A DNA stretch of 64,000 nucleotides from Monosiga brevicollis MX1 (taxonomy: Eukaryota; Opisthokonta; Choanoflagellata; Craspedida; Salpingoecidae). A program made the translations under genes and the position numbers. Location: assembly GCF_000002865.3 (NCBI RefSeq), contig NW_001865039.1:786791-850790 (forward strand), read 5' to 3'. Under the pieces are notes generated by a model. It made no database searches and was not told the origin of the DNA. It was given only the letters and a program-made list of their open reading frames with translations. Below are positions 34,984 to 47,451 of the stretch, piece after piece. Position 1 is the first letter of the stretch. Every line of letters starts with the position of its first letter.

Positions 34984-35340
34984 ATGGCGTCGGTCGCAGT
35001 CAAGGCCGCAGCGGCGGCGCCGCATAAGCTGCATCTCGTGCGGCTCGTGCGCAGCCCAATTCGCAATCCCGAATCCATCCGCAACACCCTGAAGGCTCTT
35101 GGTCTACATCGCCGCAACCAGACGGTCATCCACAAGAATACCTCAGCCGTCAATGGCCAGCTCGCCAAGGTGCTGCACCTTGTCGACGTGCGTCCCGTTG
35201 TCTTTGACGCCGCGGCCTCGCGAATCCCAGGTGCTCCGCTTGTCGGTGATGACGGCGTTGTGCGCGGCTTCACCGAAGAACAGCTCATGCAATCGGCCGA
35301 GCGTATCATCTCCCAAACCACACCTACCCAGCAACAGTAG
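34984..35340 (+). CDS. MRPL30: Mitochondrial ribosomal protein uL30m (MRPL30), 118 aa
   Basis: Complete small frame from ATG to TAG in one exon. The core LHLVRLVRSPIRNPESIR followed by KALGLHRRNQTVIHKNTSAVNGQL and VLHLVDV is the uL30 fold: two strands, the LGL turn, and the helix-strand ending in V-x-x-L-V-x-V. The preceding about 15 residues are Ala/Val/Lys-rich and free of acid, fitting a short mitochondrial import signal. A C-terminal extension of about 45 residues is typical of mitochondrial forms. Family role: large subunit of the mitoribosome. An acceptor-like sequence ends six bases before the ATG. Confidence 0.9.
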   Translation: MASVAVKAAAAAPHKLHLVRLVRSPIRNPESIRNTLKALGLHRRNQTVIHKNTSAVNGQLAKVLHLVDVRPVVFDAAASRIPGAPLVGDDGVVRGFTEEQLMQSAERIISQTTPTQQQ

Positions 35341-35888
35341 TGGTGTGAGTTGTGAGGCGAGATGCCAGGCCTTGAAAGGCCAGGTCAAGCGATAGCCGTA
35401 CCGCCGACATCATGGTCTTTGCCATGGCTCGGGCTTGCGCTCGCACTTATAGCTAACCCTAGCACCAACGATTTCCTCTTTCATCCTCCTTGTTGGGCGC
35501 GAACAGCGTTCACCCTCGTTTCCTCAAACGCTTGCTGAGACATGTGAAGAAAAAGCACCGTTGTGCATGCTCCCTGACCCTTCCCCAAACTAATGTGGCT
35601 TCTATTGCCACCAATCCCGGCATTGCTCCTCGCTCCATGCACCCGCAGTGTTTGACTGGGTGAGGTGAACCATGCTTCGAGTGCGCTTCACGAATTGCCG
35701 TGCAATCGATGCAAGACATTCGTTTGACCGTGCCTCTCTCTGATTGACCAGCCCAATTTTTTTTTGCTGTCTATCCATTGTACATGGCCCCACATGTCAA
35801 TTCGTCAAAGGGGTTTAACTATCCAACTTGGCGCTCAGCGCCGGGTGCCATCAAACCTGACTTGAACATCTCACCATACAATCCCGCC

Positions 35889-37653
35889 TCAGTTGCGACT
35901 CGCGCCTTTGGCTGAGCTCGTGGCCGAGGTTTCCACCGCCTCATTCTGCAAAAAACGATACAGCTGGTCACCCAATGTCGGTCCACCGCAGAGGTCTCGG
36001 ATCCGGTCCTGCGATGCCGTGGCCAGCTCCCGTAGACTACCAATCCCAGACATGATGCGATAGACGTTAGCTGGGGTAACCCCAGGCATGGATCGCAGCA
36101 CAGCTTCGGGCTCAGAGGCGTAGCGGCTATCGCTGAGATGGCCATCCTCCATGTCCACGCCAATGGCCGCTGCCTGCTCTCCATCCGGCTCTGCTCCGCG
36201 CCGCTTCATCTCGTAAAACAGCTGAGCAGTACTGTGGGGGCTGTTGCACCAGAAAATGCGCAGCTTGGGGAAATGTAGCGTCAGCAAAACTAGCCGTGCC
36301 AACGTGGTTTTAAACTCCAGGTCCGAGCCCAAGCTCTCATTGGCCGCCACCAGACTATAGGGCTTGCTCTCGTCTATCTCGACCAGCAAGATCGGTTTGG
36401 GATAGTGCTGCGACATTTGCAGCGCCTGGTTGTACAAACGTCCAGACTTCAGCGAGCCGATCAGGTCGGGCAGTGACTTGCGCTCGACACAAATCTCGGG
36501 ACTCAGCACGTAATCGCCCACGAGCAGGGTAACCGGCTCCACGTCAATTCCAAACTCGTGCAGGATTGACGGCAGTGACGATCGGAACTCGCGCATGTCC
36601 ACAATCACCTGCATACATGGCATCATGAGCGTCGGTGTGATACATACGCTGTTTCAGTCATGTATTGTCCCATGGCATGCCCAAACAACGTTGACAGTGC
36701 TTTCAGATGCGCACGGGTAAACAGGGCACTAACGCCACGCATACCTTGGGTCGCGTCCCAGCCGTCGCACGACGGCCACCCGCTTGCCGCGTCGAGACAT
36801 TCTGATCCTCAGGCCGCAGGGCCAGCTGTCGTTCATCCTTTTGGCGCAGGCCAAGCCGACCATCCTATTTGCATCCACCCGGCCGTCATAATAGTCAGTC
36901 CATGATGCAGGCAGGGACAGACAAGCGACAGTCGAACAGACAACCATGTCAAGGGCGACTAGGTGGACGCTTTGTCCAAATTAACTGATGCACACACCTG
37001 ATCCACAGGAAAAGCCATGCTCCGTTTTGCGCTGATCACATATGTAAAGGCTTCTTTCTCCTGTCGCAGCGAAGACAAGTATTGTTGCTCCTACTCAGAG
37101 GCAGAGGCCAAGTGCCAGTTCCAACAAGTTGTGAGTCAAAGGCCCGTGCGTGCCATGGCTCTGACAGTTGCACCAACCTGAAATGAAGTGTCCAGAGTCA
37201 GCAGGGCCACCTCGATGGGATGCGAGGCCACGTGCGCGTGCAGCTCCAGCTACACACGGGTACCATCGAAGGACAAGACCCGAACAAAAACCACGGTGTT
37301 AGACGGTGCCATCAGCCTGAAAAGAGCTCCAGAGTACTCATCGAGCACGCTTGGAAAAGACAAAGTGCAGCTGCGTGCATACCTCGCGCACAACGACAAT
37401 GTTGAGATCATAGATCAGAACGTTGTTCGGCTGCAGGTCCAACAAGAGCCGGGCCAACCGTGATCCCTGCACGCCTCCTTCTCTGTGGTAAGCATGGATA
37501 ATAACGTGGAACCCGGTTTCGCCAAACTCGCCAAAGTTGGCAGCCAGGTCTTCGTCCGGGGGCAAAGCGTAGTCTGCCCGGATTTCATCCTCCAATTCGC
37601 CTTGTGAGTCATCGTCAGCCTCTGCTTTATGGCAAAAGGAAGGTCGTGAGACG

Positions 37654-37686
<33 letters not shown>

Positions 37687-40582
37687 TCCTGTAGGGCCGG
37701 TCCCGAGTCTTGTGGCAGAGGTCACACGCACCATAAAGGTCGCCATCAGCCTCGATCGCTGCCGCCTGCAATGCGATCCAGCCCAGAACCCCCGTGATGC
37801 AATCATTCAAAAGAAGAACCACATTGACAAGTCAGAAGAATGAACAGGGTTCCGGCAGGAAATCCAAGGAACCTCTATGCACTGTTACGATGAACTGACC
37901 TCGAGCTTCTTCCTTTTTCGCAACTGTCGCATGGAGGCGGGTCCGGCCTCTGCGGAACAAGTAGCCAATCAATCATTGGACAAGGATGAGATGCGCATGG
38001 CCCAGTGCAAAACCGCTCGAGACCCCACGCGGCGACACACCTGAGGCTTGAGTGCTGTTGCGCTTAAGAACGCCATTGGCACTAAACACCCTCACACGAA
38101 GCGAGGGAAAGCCAAACCATGATGTGTAAAGGAGATCAGCCTGTCGCAGATGAACCCACATTGCCTTTGGTCTCATGCGGCAACATACCTCAGACGCGAA
38201 GTGCGCACGCGCCAAGCACGATAGCGACGAAGCTGCATGTTCAACACGTACTCCTGACCTCGATGCATGACTGCACGCAATTGCCTTGCCGTGCGCTCAT
38301 CACGGACCAAGACAAGCGTCCGGCAACACGGCTGATCTTGGTTCGCCTAATGCAGGATTCGAGGTCAGGCGTCAAGACTTTCAATCTCAAACCTCGCGCT
38401 TCCATATGATGAGGGATACTGGCACTTGGCCGCCACAACGGTGGGCTAACCTCTGCGGCACGTTGCCAGATGTCAATCTGCTCTTGGTAGGCACTCCACT
38501 TGGGGTTGCGCTCAATGCGATCAACGGCTGGGTCAATGCCGCTTGCCGCACGCCGTGCTCCCTCCGCCAGAAGGGCGTGTGCCGAGCGCGATGGCAAGGC
38601 GGCCGGTGTGTCAGAAGGTGCCTCTGAAGCTACGGGTGGGTGGGACTGAGGCGGACCCCGACCCGTGGCGTCAGTCTTTTCCGTTTCCGATCCGGGAGCT
38701 GCATCGGCATCCCGGGGAAAGACACGACATTTGGCAAACTCGAAGAGATCGTCAGTGGCATCCAGAAGAACCCAGTATGATGTGTGCGTAAAAGCATACT
38801 CGCTGGCACGTAAAGTCTAATGGTCATGGGCAAAACCATCAGGTAACACCTCCTTCCAGTTTTGTAGCGCACAAGCAGCCCGCGCTGTGTTGTCGACTTT
38901 TGCTGCACCATACCTGCAGGTAATGGTAAAAGGTCACGGCGTCGTATTGGTCGAGAAAAACGGCCAAGTCGCGGAGCGTGCTCAGATCCTTGATGAGTTG
39001 GCGTGTTTGCTTGCCGATGGTGTGCCACACGCCATCCAGCTGGCGTCGCAATATCTTTTCAAGGACATTGTGATGAGGCACACGGCGGCGAGCGCTACGC
39101 AGAGCGCAGGCCTGAGCGGGTCGGTGTGCGCTCGCAACACTCACGCACCGTGGAAAAGTTTTGAAAAAGGCCAGACTCGGCCGTCAAGTGAGTCATATCT
39201 AGACTGGGCCGCAGTTTCTTGAGCTATGGCAAGTTTGGAAGTGACAGATCAACGGTGAGTCGGCAGATGGGCCAAACAGCCCAGTGTGGTTTTCCCATTT
39301 TCCTTTGGATATATGTGCGTGTGCTGCGGCACGCCCACCTGAGTCAAACTCGAGCTCATCAAGCGAACGAGAGCTTGCTGCACGCGGGCCATGTTCTTGG
39401 TCAAAGGCACCTGTCGGCGGTCGTGTCACCGTGGGCCACGTGATGGGTGTGAACCTTGGGGACGACGGTTGAGCATGCTGAATGTAGAATAGAAGCCATC
39501 GTACCTTGACTTCAAACACAGCCAGGCGATTCTCATGGACTTGAAGATCTTTGATGACGTCTCGCTGGAAGCGAGGCCAGATGTGCAGCTTGGTCACCCA
39601 CAGACACCGCAGCACCTAACACTCAGACGTGGGTAGCCAACGGGGACGATGAAACAGGACATAAGATTGGTCCCAATGGAGGGGGAGCGCGAGGAACATG
39701 GCGTTTTGTGCCGGCCATCTCACCCGTTCGACAGTGTTGAAGCCAGATACAAAGGCGTATGGGTTGTCCGTGACGGCCTTGATGAAGCCAACGCGGTTGG
39801 CATGGCGATAGAGGCGCAAGATAAAGGCTTCAGAGGTGGTCGGAGTCACCTGTCGGGCCCAAAGTGGTGAGGCTTTCAGACTTCTGGTGCGACAGGCCTG
39901 GGCGCTGTGTCTGACACATGACACGGGCGTACCAAGTGCGCGTTGGCGACGACAAGACCCGCCACCTTGTCCATCGGCAGACGATTGGTCAGCATGTCGA
40001 CAACAAGAATGCGAGACGTGACAAAAACAACGCCTGGGTGTGGGGAAGGGGGTTGGCACATTGGCGTCAAAGCCAAGTAAGCAGAGACATTGGTGTGGGT
40101 GAAATCGGGGGGCCGAGAACTTGGGCTGGGACAGTGAGATTCATCAGCACAGGCGTACCTCCACGAAGGTAGAGCGTCTCTCGCTCAAGGGAGGTTTGCT
40201 CATTGGTCATGCTCATGGGCGGATGCTGAGGCATGATTCCGGTCAAATCCTCCATCAGCAGCTCCTGCTCTGTTTGATTCACGTTGATAACGAGCACGAG
40301 CAGGCGAGGGTCGCAGTAGAGGGCAAGCACAGACAGGAGAACTCGCTCCAGGCCCATGCCCCGACCTGCCCTCGAACAGGAGCAAAAGATGAGCTGGCGG
40401 AGGCGATGTTGCACGGGGCTTGTTTAAGCCTTTCAGCCGGGACGCATAGGCCTACCAGTCACAAGCAAGCCGTCTGGGCATTCAGCGGCGAGGTCACGGA
40501 ACATCTTGCGCTGAAAGCGAAGCATGCCCATACCGTTTGGCAACTCGAGGCCCGGCCCGGCCTCTGCATCAGCAGCAGCCAT
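35889..40582 (-). CDS. ERCC4: XPF/ERCC4 structure-specific DNA repair endonuclease, many exons
   Basis: Start ATG at 40582 (MAAADAEAGPGLELPNG). The helicase-like N-terminal half lies on short exons: MLRFQRKMFRDLAAECPDGLL, VLVINVNQTEQELL, VVFVTSRILVVDMLTNRLP, EAFILRLYRHANRVGFIKAVTDN and LWVTKLHIWPRFQRDV all match human XPF in order. NVLEKILRRQLDGVWHTIGK and YDAVTFYHYLQV continue the match. The middle (about 37390-37610) matches the HPLL...VVLYD region. The last exon (36608-35889, 239 residues) is the nuclease plus tandem helix-hairpin-helix: VIVDMREFRSSLP, then GDYVLSPEICVERKSLPDLIGSLKSGRLYNQ with the catalytic E-R-K-x3-D, and HhH at MPGVTPANVYRIMSGIGSL. Family role: 5' incision in nucleotide-excision repair, with ERCC1. 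The nuclease motif is intact. Not all internal exon boundaries were fixed. Confidence 0.93.
37654..37684. repeat. Poly-A tract of about 31 bases
   Basis: Uninterrupted A run inside an XPF intron; it reads as T on the coding strand, near an acceptor site. Confidence 0.95.
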
Positions 40583-42229
40583 CTCTTGCTGAACTAGTGG
40601 GCAGGTCTGCCCCCTCCCCGCCACCCAGCAACCACCTGATCCTTGTATCCTTTTCAAACGCTGCACCGAACACCCTCAAATCCGCCGCTGCCGCCGCCGC
40701 CGTCGCCGCGCATCGGCATACACCACTGCCACTGCCTCTGACCGAGGTCTGCCGCCTCTGCTGACAAAACGGCTCCTGACCGTCATTGTCAGACGAATGC
40801 ACACTCGCGACAACTTTTGTCGGATCAATTTTTTTATCTTTTTCTGACAAATGCTTGCCAAACATTCTCGCGCACGCTCGCGCAACACGCTCAGGCAGAC
40901 GTGCACGAAAGCGCCCAACGCGACGTGAGTTGGGCATGGAGGCGCCGCTCCATCGATGCATCCATGCTTGGCCACGTTATGGATTGTGATGGTCTCTCTG
41001 CCCGAGTGCTCAATGTACAAGACGGGATGTCCCAGGTTGCGCGGCCCGTTTGAAGCACCAGGGGCTGGCTACCAACAGGGACGAAACAGAAGGAAGCGGG
41101 CGAACGCGCGAGAAGAGCCACAAGTGTCCAAAGGCACCAAAATTCGATTTCGATTCGATGGTGATTCCATCTACCTACAGGTTAACGAATTCGCACAATG
41201 TGATTTGGAAAGCAACGCCAACGGCATGTAGGTCCAAGTCCATTTCGAGCCCCAGCAACCCCCGATTCTGTTGAAAGCACACAACAAACCAGTCATGCTC
41301 GCTCACATGTCAGTCATCACCTCCAAGTCCACAAAACCACACGAGAAACCAAAGCCACCGCAAGCGGGCAAGGCCACGCTACCACGATCACAATACGATG
41401 TGGTTAGATTGTCCGATTCACTGATCAATTTTTACAAACATGCACAGAACGTGTGCATTAAGCCATCCAAGATTCTGCCCCATACGACAGCTACCTATGA
41501 GACCCAGGCCCATTGTGGGTTTGCCACAAGCATCCACCCCCAAACGCTCCAACACGAGACTTACTCAGCGCGATCGTGTCCCGTGCCTCGGTCAGTGTGT
41601 TGTGTTACCGTGCCGAAGCAGTCTCCCCCTTTCTTGTATCGTGACTTGCTCGGCTCGATCAAGCCTGGTTGGGAGACTTTGCAATGCTGAACACGCTCAT
41701 CCAACAGCAACCACCACCACCATCACAAGAACACACTCAGGCGAAGGCGACGTCGCCTCGTAGGTATGCCTATAAGCGTACAGTGTCACTTGACCCCCAC
41801 AACGCCACCCTAGGCTCTACCGACCCACAACCCAGCCAGGCCCTTGGCCAGCCCCATCGCATTGTTGTCCCACATGTTAACACGTAAATTCAATGTTGAC
41901 AGCCCAAAAGCCGGCTCGAGCCCTAACCGCTTGCCCAAACCTACCACCCCACCTTCATCTACACAAGCCCATATGGTAGGGGAGACAGAGCAAATTCTCC
42001 CTTTTGCCATGTACATCTGATCTCGATGGGTTTGTTTGGCTTTGCTTTGCTCGTGAGGCACAGGCGGATGTGGCCATCGCCGCGAGATGGGTTGCGGAGC
42101 TGCTACCACGCACCCCCCCCACCCCCCCGGCTTTGGCACTATGCCCGCACAAGAGTAGCAATGGTGATATTTTCCTCTTCGTACACTGAGCGCTGATTTG
42201 ATCCACCCTGCCGTTCGCCAACGCATACC
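40583..42229. promoter_or_regulatory. Divergent intergenic region, XPF / methyltransferase
   Basis: About 1.65 kb. A GCC-rich stretch (40681-40712) lies just upstream of XPF. The rest has only overlapping low-quality frames and a C run at about 42112-42128. A small unrecognised gene cannot be excluded, but none is supported. Confidence 0.35.
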
Positions 42230-43096
42230 ATGGCTGTCGTCCTCAACGCCGCTGCCAACCTGGCTTCCCTAAAGCCCCGCAATCATGAAGCAGCCAACCA
42301 AGTGGCCATCGAACAGTACAGCGATGCCTCCGCCAAAGGCTACAAAAAGTCCAAGCTCGCAGCCTGGCGTCTCTACGGCGAGCGCCACTTGGCACAAAAC
42401 ATGCTTGGCAACCTTGTTGGCTGCCGTGTCCTTGATCTGGCCTGTGGCGAAGGCTTTTACACCCGCTTCCTCAAAAGTAACATGGGCGTGGCCTCAGTCA
42501 TTGGTGTCGATCTCGCCCCCGATATGATCAAGCTGGCCCGCCAGGAGGAACAAGAGCGGCCTCTGGACATTGAATACATCTGCGCTGACGCCGCCGACTT
42601 GAACCTCGACCAGCTTGGCCACATTGACATGTGCTTTGCCGCCTACCTCCTGAACTATGCCCCTGACTACGACACCCTGTTGACCATGTGCAAGATGATC
42701 TTTCGCCTCCTGCCTCCTGGTGGACGCTTTGCCACCATCAACAACAACCCCAACGACGTCCAAGCTCATCATCCAGAGATGCGCAAGTACTGCTTCACCA
42801 AGACTTGTGCTGATCGCGTCCGAGTCGGAGGCACCGCCCCGCTGGCGCCCGGTGCCGTCATCAAGTACCGCTTCTTTGCCACTTCTGCCACTTGTGAGGC
42901 AATGTGCGAGATCGACAACTACTTCCTCCCGACCACCCTCTACCAACAGGCGCTGGCTGAGGCCGGCTTTGAGAACATCCAGTTCCATCCTTACGTTGTG
43001 AGTTCAGAAGGCCAAAAGCGCATGCCCGCGGGCTACTGGGACGATATCCTCGCAACCCAGCCTGTCATTGGTCTCTCCGCCAACCGACCCAAGTAA
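42230..43096 (+). CDS. Class I SAM-dependent methyltransferase, 288 aa
   Basis: Single-exon frame; the ATG is in good context (taccATGG). Motif I VLDLACGEGFYTRFL (about 66-80) with the following acidic residue in VIGVDLAPDMIKLARQ defines a Rossmann methyltransferase. DAADL gives motif II, and FRLLPPGGRFATINNNPN is motif III. The C-terminal part carries a YRFFATSATCEAMCEIDNYFLPTTLY segment and an AGFENIQFHPYVVS strand, as in small-molecule methyltransferases of the ToxA/UbiE-like type. The substrate is unknown. The first about 50 residues (Asn/Ala-rich, then Tyr/Lys-rich) form the cap typical of that group. No signal peptide. Confidence 0.85.
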   Translation: MAVVLNAAANLASLKPRNHEAANQVAIEQYSDASAKGYKKSKLAAWRLYGERHLAQNMLGNLVGCRVLDLACGEGFYTRFLKSNMGVASVIGVDLAPDMIKLARQEEQERPLDIEYICADAADLNLDQLGHIDMCFAAYLLNYAPDYDTLLTMCKMIFRLLPPGGRFATINNNPNDVQAHHPEMRKYCFTKTCADRVRVGGTAPLAPGAVIKYRFFATSATCEAMCEIDNYFLPTTLYQQALAEAGFENIQFHPYVVSSEGQKRMPAGYWDDILATQPVIGLSANRPK

Positions 43097-43921
43097 AGAA
43101 GACGGCAGTGCAGCAAGCTCTGCTATCAAGCCTGTTCGTAGCATCAACGGCTCGAAGGACTCCGAGTTGGTCCTTGATCCTTGTTTTCCATTCGTCCTTT
43201 TCCTCTCTGTCGACTGTCATTCTGTTTATGACACACCAAACTGTACATTGCCCCTGCGTGCGAGCGCTGCCATCCCCAGCCCTGAGTATCTTCATTATAA
43301 TTGCATGTTTTTGCTTTTATGAAATGCTGTATGCAAGGCCTCCGACGCTGACCGAAGCAAAACACAAAGCAGATGCATACCGTGCCACACGCACGCGCGC
43401 ACACAAGATAGAGACAGAGATGGTCAATTTCACCACAATAAATCAGGCTTGACATCTTTGATGCCAACTGCACGCATATGCAGTGCAGAGATCTGACCCC
43501 ATCATCATCACAAAAGCGGGCAACTTTCATTCGCTCACTCACAAACACCGACACACACTTCACTCCAGCAAGGGTATGGGATTGCGCGCACTCAAACTCA
43601 GCCCGATAAATGGCTGAGCATCTGGGCAGCGTCCATCCCACACTCGATAGCTCAATACAAATGAACAAAAAACAACAACAACACCGTGTATAATCAGTTT
43701 GCTGGTCCCCGGCGTTGGCCACGCGTCATGTTACTCGTCACTATGGAAAAAGAAAGTGCCGACAAGCCCAAGAAGAACAGGGAATGAGGCGTCATGATTC
43801 AGTTCGAGCGCGCCGCTGCTTGACACTTGCATTAATGTGCTCTGCGCTTGGTCTAGCTTATCCCATTGCTTCTCTAATTGTGATGGTATTGATCTCTCTG
43901 CACACGCGCTTCCACGTGCCC
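43097..43921. other. Convergent 3' region, methyltransferase / secreted dehydrogenase
   Basis: Two genes end toward each other here. Holds 3' UTRs and A/T-rich stretches; no coding evidence. Confidence 0.35.
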
Positions 43922-46900
43922 TCAGATATCCCCACGCTCAGTCACAGGCTGTTCGATCTTACCGGCATATGCGTGGCGTTCGGCCATGGACACTGCGCTG
44001 ATGGAGCGCCGACGCGAGGTTGACGAGCACCACGTGTCATAATCGTAGCAGCAATCACCATAGCTGGAGCATGCTGCATCGCACTGGCAGGCATCCGACT
44101 CGACATAAATGTTGCACGTGTTCATGCAGCTCTTCCCGCTGGTGCAGGATTCGCCAGCTGCATACAAAGCAGTGTAGGTGATGTCGTTGTCAGGTACCAC
44201 AATGTTACGCTCGGCCGTATTCACGCCATCTGCCCAGCCTTGGAAGGTATACATGACATCGTTCAAGCACCGAGCCGGCTCGGCCAGCAACGTGTGCTTG
44301 AACAGCTTGACCTGATCAAACGTGTAGGGCGTCGACTTGGGCCCGCCATCCAGTGCAACAACCATGCCAGGAGGACTGGTTGCTAGCGTAATGTCCACCT
44401 CGTCTGGGTAGATATTGAGCGTGTTGGTGGCCACCAAGCCGTTGTCGTTGACAGAGCAGGTCGCACGATAGTACACCTCGGTACTAAAGCCATGCCCAGT
44501 TTCGGGAATAAAAATCTTTACTTTGCGATCGTCATCCGTGGCTGCTGGGTGCGTGTGGTCACCATGGACCATGACCACTTCCCAACTGTGCTTCTTGCTG
44601 CCAATCTTCTCACCGCCCTTCTTGCCACGGCACACAAACTTAATCTTCTCGCCGGCCTTGAAGAGATAACCGTCATCAGGCTTGCGCAGCTTGACCTTGG
44701 GCAATTTGCCGACACGAATGTCAATAAACTCAGATGTGGTGGATGCGTCGCCATCTGAGACCTGTCAAAGTGTGGGCGCAGCAGTCAGCATGAATATGAA
44801 TGGATCAATGGGGGCAGGGGAAGGGGGGAGGAGTTCGCCTGAAAGTCCCNNNNNNNNNNNNNNNNNNNNNNNNNNNNNNNNNNNNNNNNNNNNNNNNNNC
44901 CCCCCCCCCCCCCCCCCCCTCCCAAGAAGGAAATAAAAGAAGAAACAAACAAACAAAGAGGTCCATATCACTGACCACCACGAACGCCCGAAATTGGCCT
45001 GTCTCCGAATAAAGCTTGCTCGGATTCTGCTCGCTTGAAGTTGTACCATCGCCAAAATACCAGGTGTAGGCCAGGGCATCGCCATCAGCGTCTGAAGCGT
45101 CTACGCTGAATTGCACCTCCAGTGGCTCGTGCTTGCTGGTGGGATCAGTCGAGCTGACCGAGTGCACCACGGGGGCGTGATTGCCCAACTCGTAGAACAC
45201 GTGGCGGATATCATTCAGGGTTGCGTAGTAGAACGAGCCATCTGGAGCTTGCTCAATGTCAATGACGGTTCCTGTATCTGAATTGAAGAGCACCACCTCC
45301 TTGACGTTGGTGCTCGTGGGCGGGTCAAAGGTCAAGTATTTCATCCATCCTTGCGCATAGTCGGCAAAAAAATAGGCACCCTGGTATCTAAGAGCAAGCA
45401 ACAGACCAGCCGCAAGCTCGACAATGAGAGTTGCTCTGCCCCGAACGGCCCTTTTCACGCACGAGGCCCTGACAAAAAAAAAAAAGCAGCGCCCACCCCC
45501 AATAAAAAAAAAAAAAAAAAAGGCGCCTCTTCTACTTACTCTTGGGGGAACTGATTAGCCCAGTTAACAAAGCCTCCAATAATGCAAGCCTCGTCGCCAT
45601 AGTGAGCATAGCTATAAATGGCGCTCTCGTGCAAAGAGCAGTCGCACGACTGGGCAAAGTCTAGCAATATCGACCAGAAAAAGAAGAATAGGAAGAAAGA
45701 GATGGCAAAGATGAGCGCGTCGTAGGCCCTTTGTCTGCCGATGCATCTGCAATCCTCCGCCGATCCCTGCTGGCTGTTTCAGGCATCCACCCGCGCACGC
45801 CCGCACCAGGGTTGTCGCATGCGCCCTCGCACATCGGCCAGCCATAGTTTTTGTTGGCTTGAATGATGTGCACATCCTCCATCGCCACATTCTGAAGCGC
45901 AGCGACGCGCAAAATCCGAATTGAGAACATGATGAGGGCAAGAAGAGAGGTCTGCACGACACATTTTCCCGCTTGCCTGCATGAGACACGGGCAAGACAT
46001 CCCAGGCGTCAGGCATGGGACTTACCCAATCGTTGCTGCCAACCTCCGATACGAAAAACCGCTCCGTGGGTGAATCGAAAAAGGCACGGTAGCCATTGCG
46101 AATGCCGACAGCATACACGCCTATTGGGGTAACCCGCCAGAGTTGCCAAACTCATGAAAAAACCCCGAGCGACCTCATGGCAGAGTACGCTCAAGAAGCC
46201 CGTCTTTCTTTGTGATCAAAGGAGCTTCACCAATAGGCGCCACAACATACCGTCATACATGCCCGCTGTTTGTACACCCATGTTGGAGGATGGGAAAGAT
46301 CCATCCTTATTGATGCGAATGACCTTGCCAGCCGCAGTGTGGGGCTGTTGAACAAGATATTCGTTGTACTTGTCACCCAGAGTAAGGTAGATGTATCCGT
46401 CATTATCAAAGACCACCTCGCCGCTGCGACAACGCGCCAAAAGGTGGACAGAATCTTTGTGAGACTGGCAGGTGAAACAGGGAGGCAGTCACGCATGCAA
46501 CTCCCATATGAAGGGCACCAAGCATGAGAAAACTCGGTAGGGTTACTGACCCGTAATGAAAAGGTGCAGGCCAATCGAGATCGCCGTTGGCATTGTATGC
46601 AATGTCAGGATCCTCCCACAAAATCACTGTGCACAGGCAGAAAAGGAGGTAGCCCTGGTGAGCAGTGTTTGCTATACATGGGAATCTTGGCACTAGAGGG
46701 CGAGTACGCCATTGGAACAAAAAGTGCCACGCCGACGCATGGCTGTACCTTCTGAGGCAGTTGAGCCCCGGGCATCAAGGCCGCCATTCTCTTCATGGGT
46801 AAAGCGGGAGAGGCGGTAGCGCTTGTCCTGGGCGTGTGAATAGAGAATGTAGAGGTAGGGCTGATTTGGAAAGTCGGGGTCTAACGCAAACGAAAGCAGA

Positions 46901-47451
46901 CCCTAAAATTCGCCAACAGTGGGGTGAGGCTGACAATGACGGGTGACTGATGGATCGCGGCGGCACCTGACATTGATCCCACATACACGCTCATAGCCCG
47001 AATCCACGTTGGGTATGGACATGTAGGTCGCTCGGGGCATTGGTGTTTGGCTGACGTCGCCAATGACAAGCGTGCCCACACGCTGGCCTGTTCGATTTGT
47101 CGCGCACGTGTGCAAATGAGTGCGGGCATAAGCATTGGGGCCAGGCGGTGATGGGGGACACCCATAACGCCGCCGACGCCGACGGCAACGGCAACGACAG
47201 CAGCCAATGTACCGAAAATGATGCGATTGCTGTCGAGGAACTTCATGGCGGTGACCTCGTGAACCGAGGCTGTATACTCGTCGACAAAGCCCTGCGAGCA
47301 AAAGAGGGTCAACAGCTGGATCCTGCTATCGCACTAGGGGCGGTTGGCAGTGCAGACGTGCCGAGCTGTTGAACAGGGCCTTTACCTGGGGCGGGGCTGC
47401 AGTGGCAAGGGCCAGCATTAGAGCTAGCAGACTCCAGCTACACGACACCAT
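43922..47451 (-). CDS. Secreted glucose/sorbosone-dehydrogenase-like, PKD and somatomedin-B protein
   Basis: The start exon 47451-47386 encodes a signal peptide (MVSCSWSLLALMLALATAAPPQ). Following exons give a beta-propeller of the GSDH/HHIP-like family: VGTLVIGDVSQTPM, LDPDFPNQPYLYILYSHAQD, GEVVFDNDGYIYLTLGDKYN, GKVIRINKDGSFPS, VYAVGIRNGYRAFFD, SNDWVNVAMEDVHIIQANKNYGWPMCEG and GAYFFADYAQGWMKYL. Next comes a PKD domain (HEPLEVQFSVDASDADGDALAYTWYFGDGTTSS..., about 45000-45130). Then a roughly 150-residue beta-rich region follows, and finally a somatomedin-B-like module with CNIYVESDACQCDAACSSY then GDCCYDYDTWC (44030-44130). The role is probably extracellular sugar or glycan oxidation or binding; the family uses PQQ or has lost catalysis. 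No transmembrane segment is seen after the SMB module. Exon boundaries are only partly fixed, and one intron contains an assembly gap. Confidence 0.85.
44850..44919. other. Assembly gap (50 N) beside a poly-C run
   Basis: Fifty N at 44850-44899 are followed by about 20 C. Round-number N runs are placeholders, so the true length is unknown. It lies in an intron of the secreted dehydrogenase gene. Confidence 0.97.

Noticed and set aside
37604-37843. Plus-strand frame with a Lys run over the poly-A tract
   Set aside because: Caused by the 31-base A run in an XPF intron; the XPF exons lie on the opposite strand.
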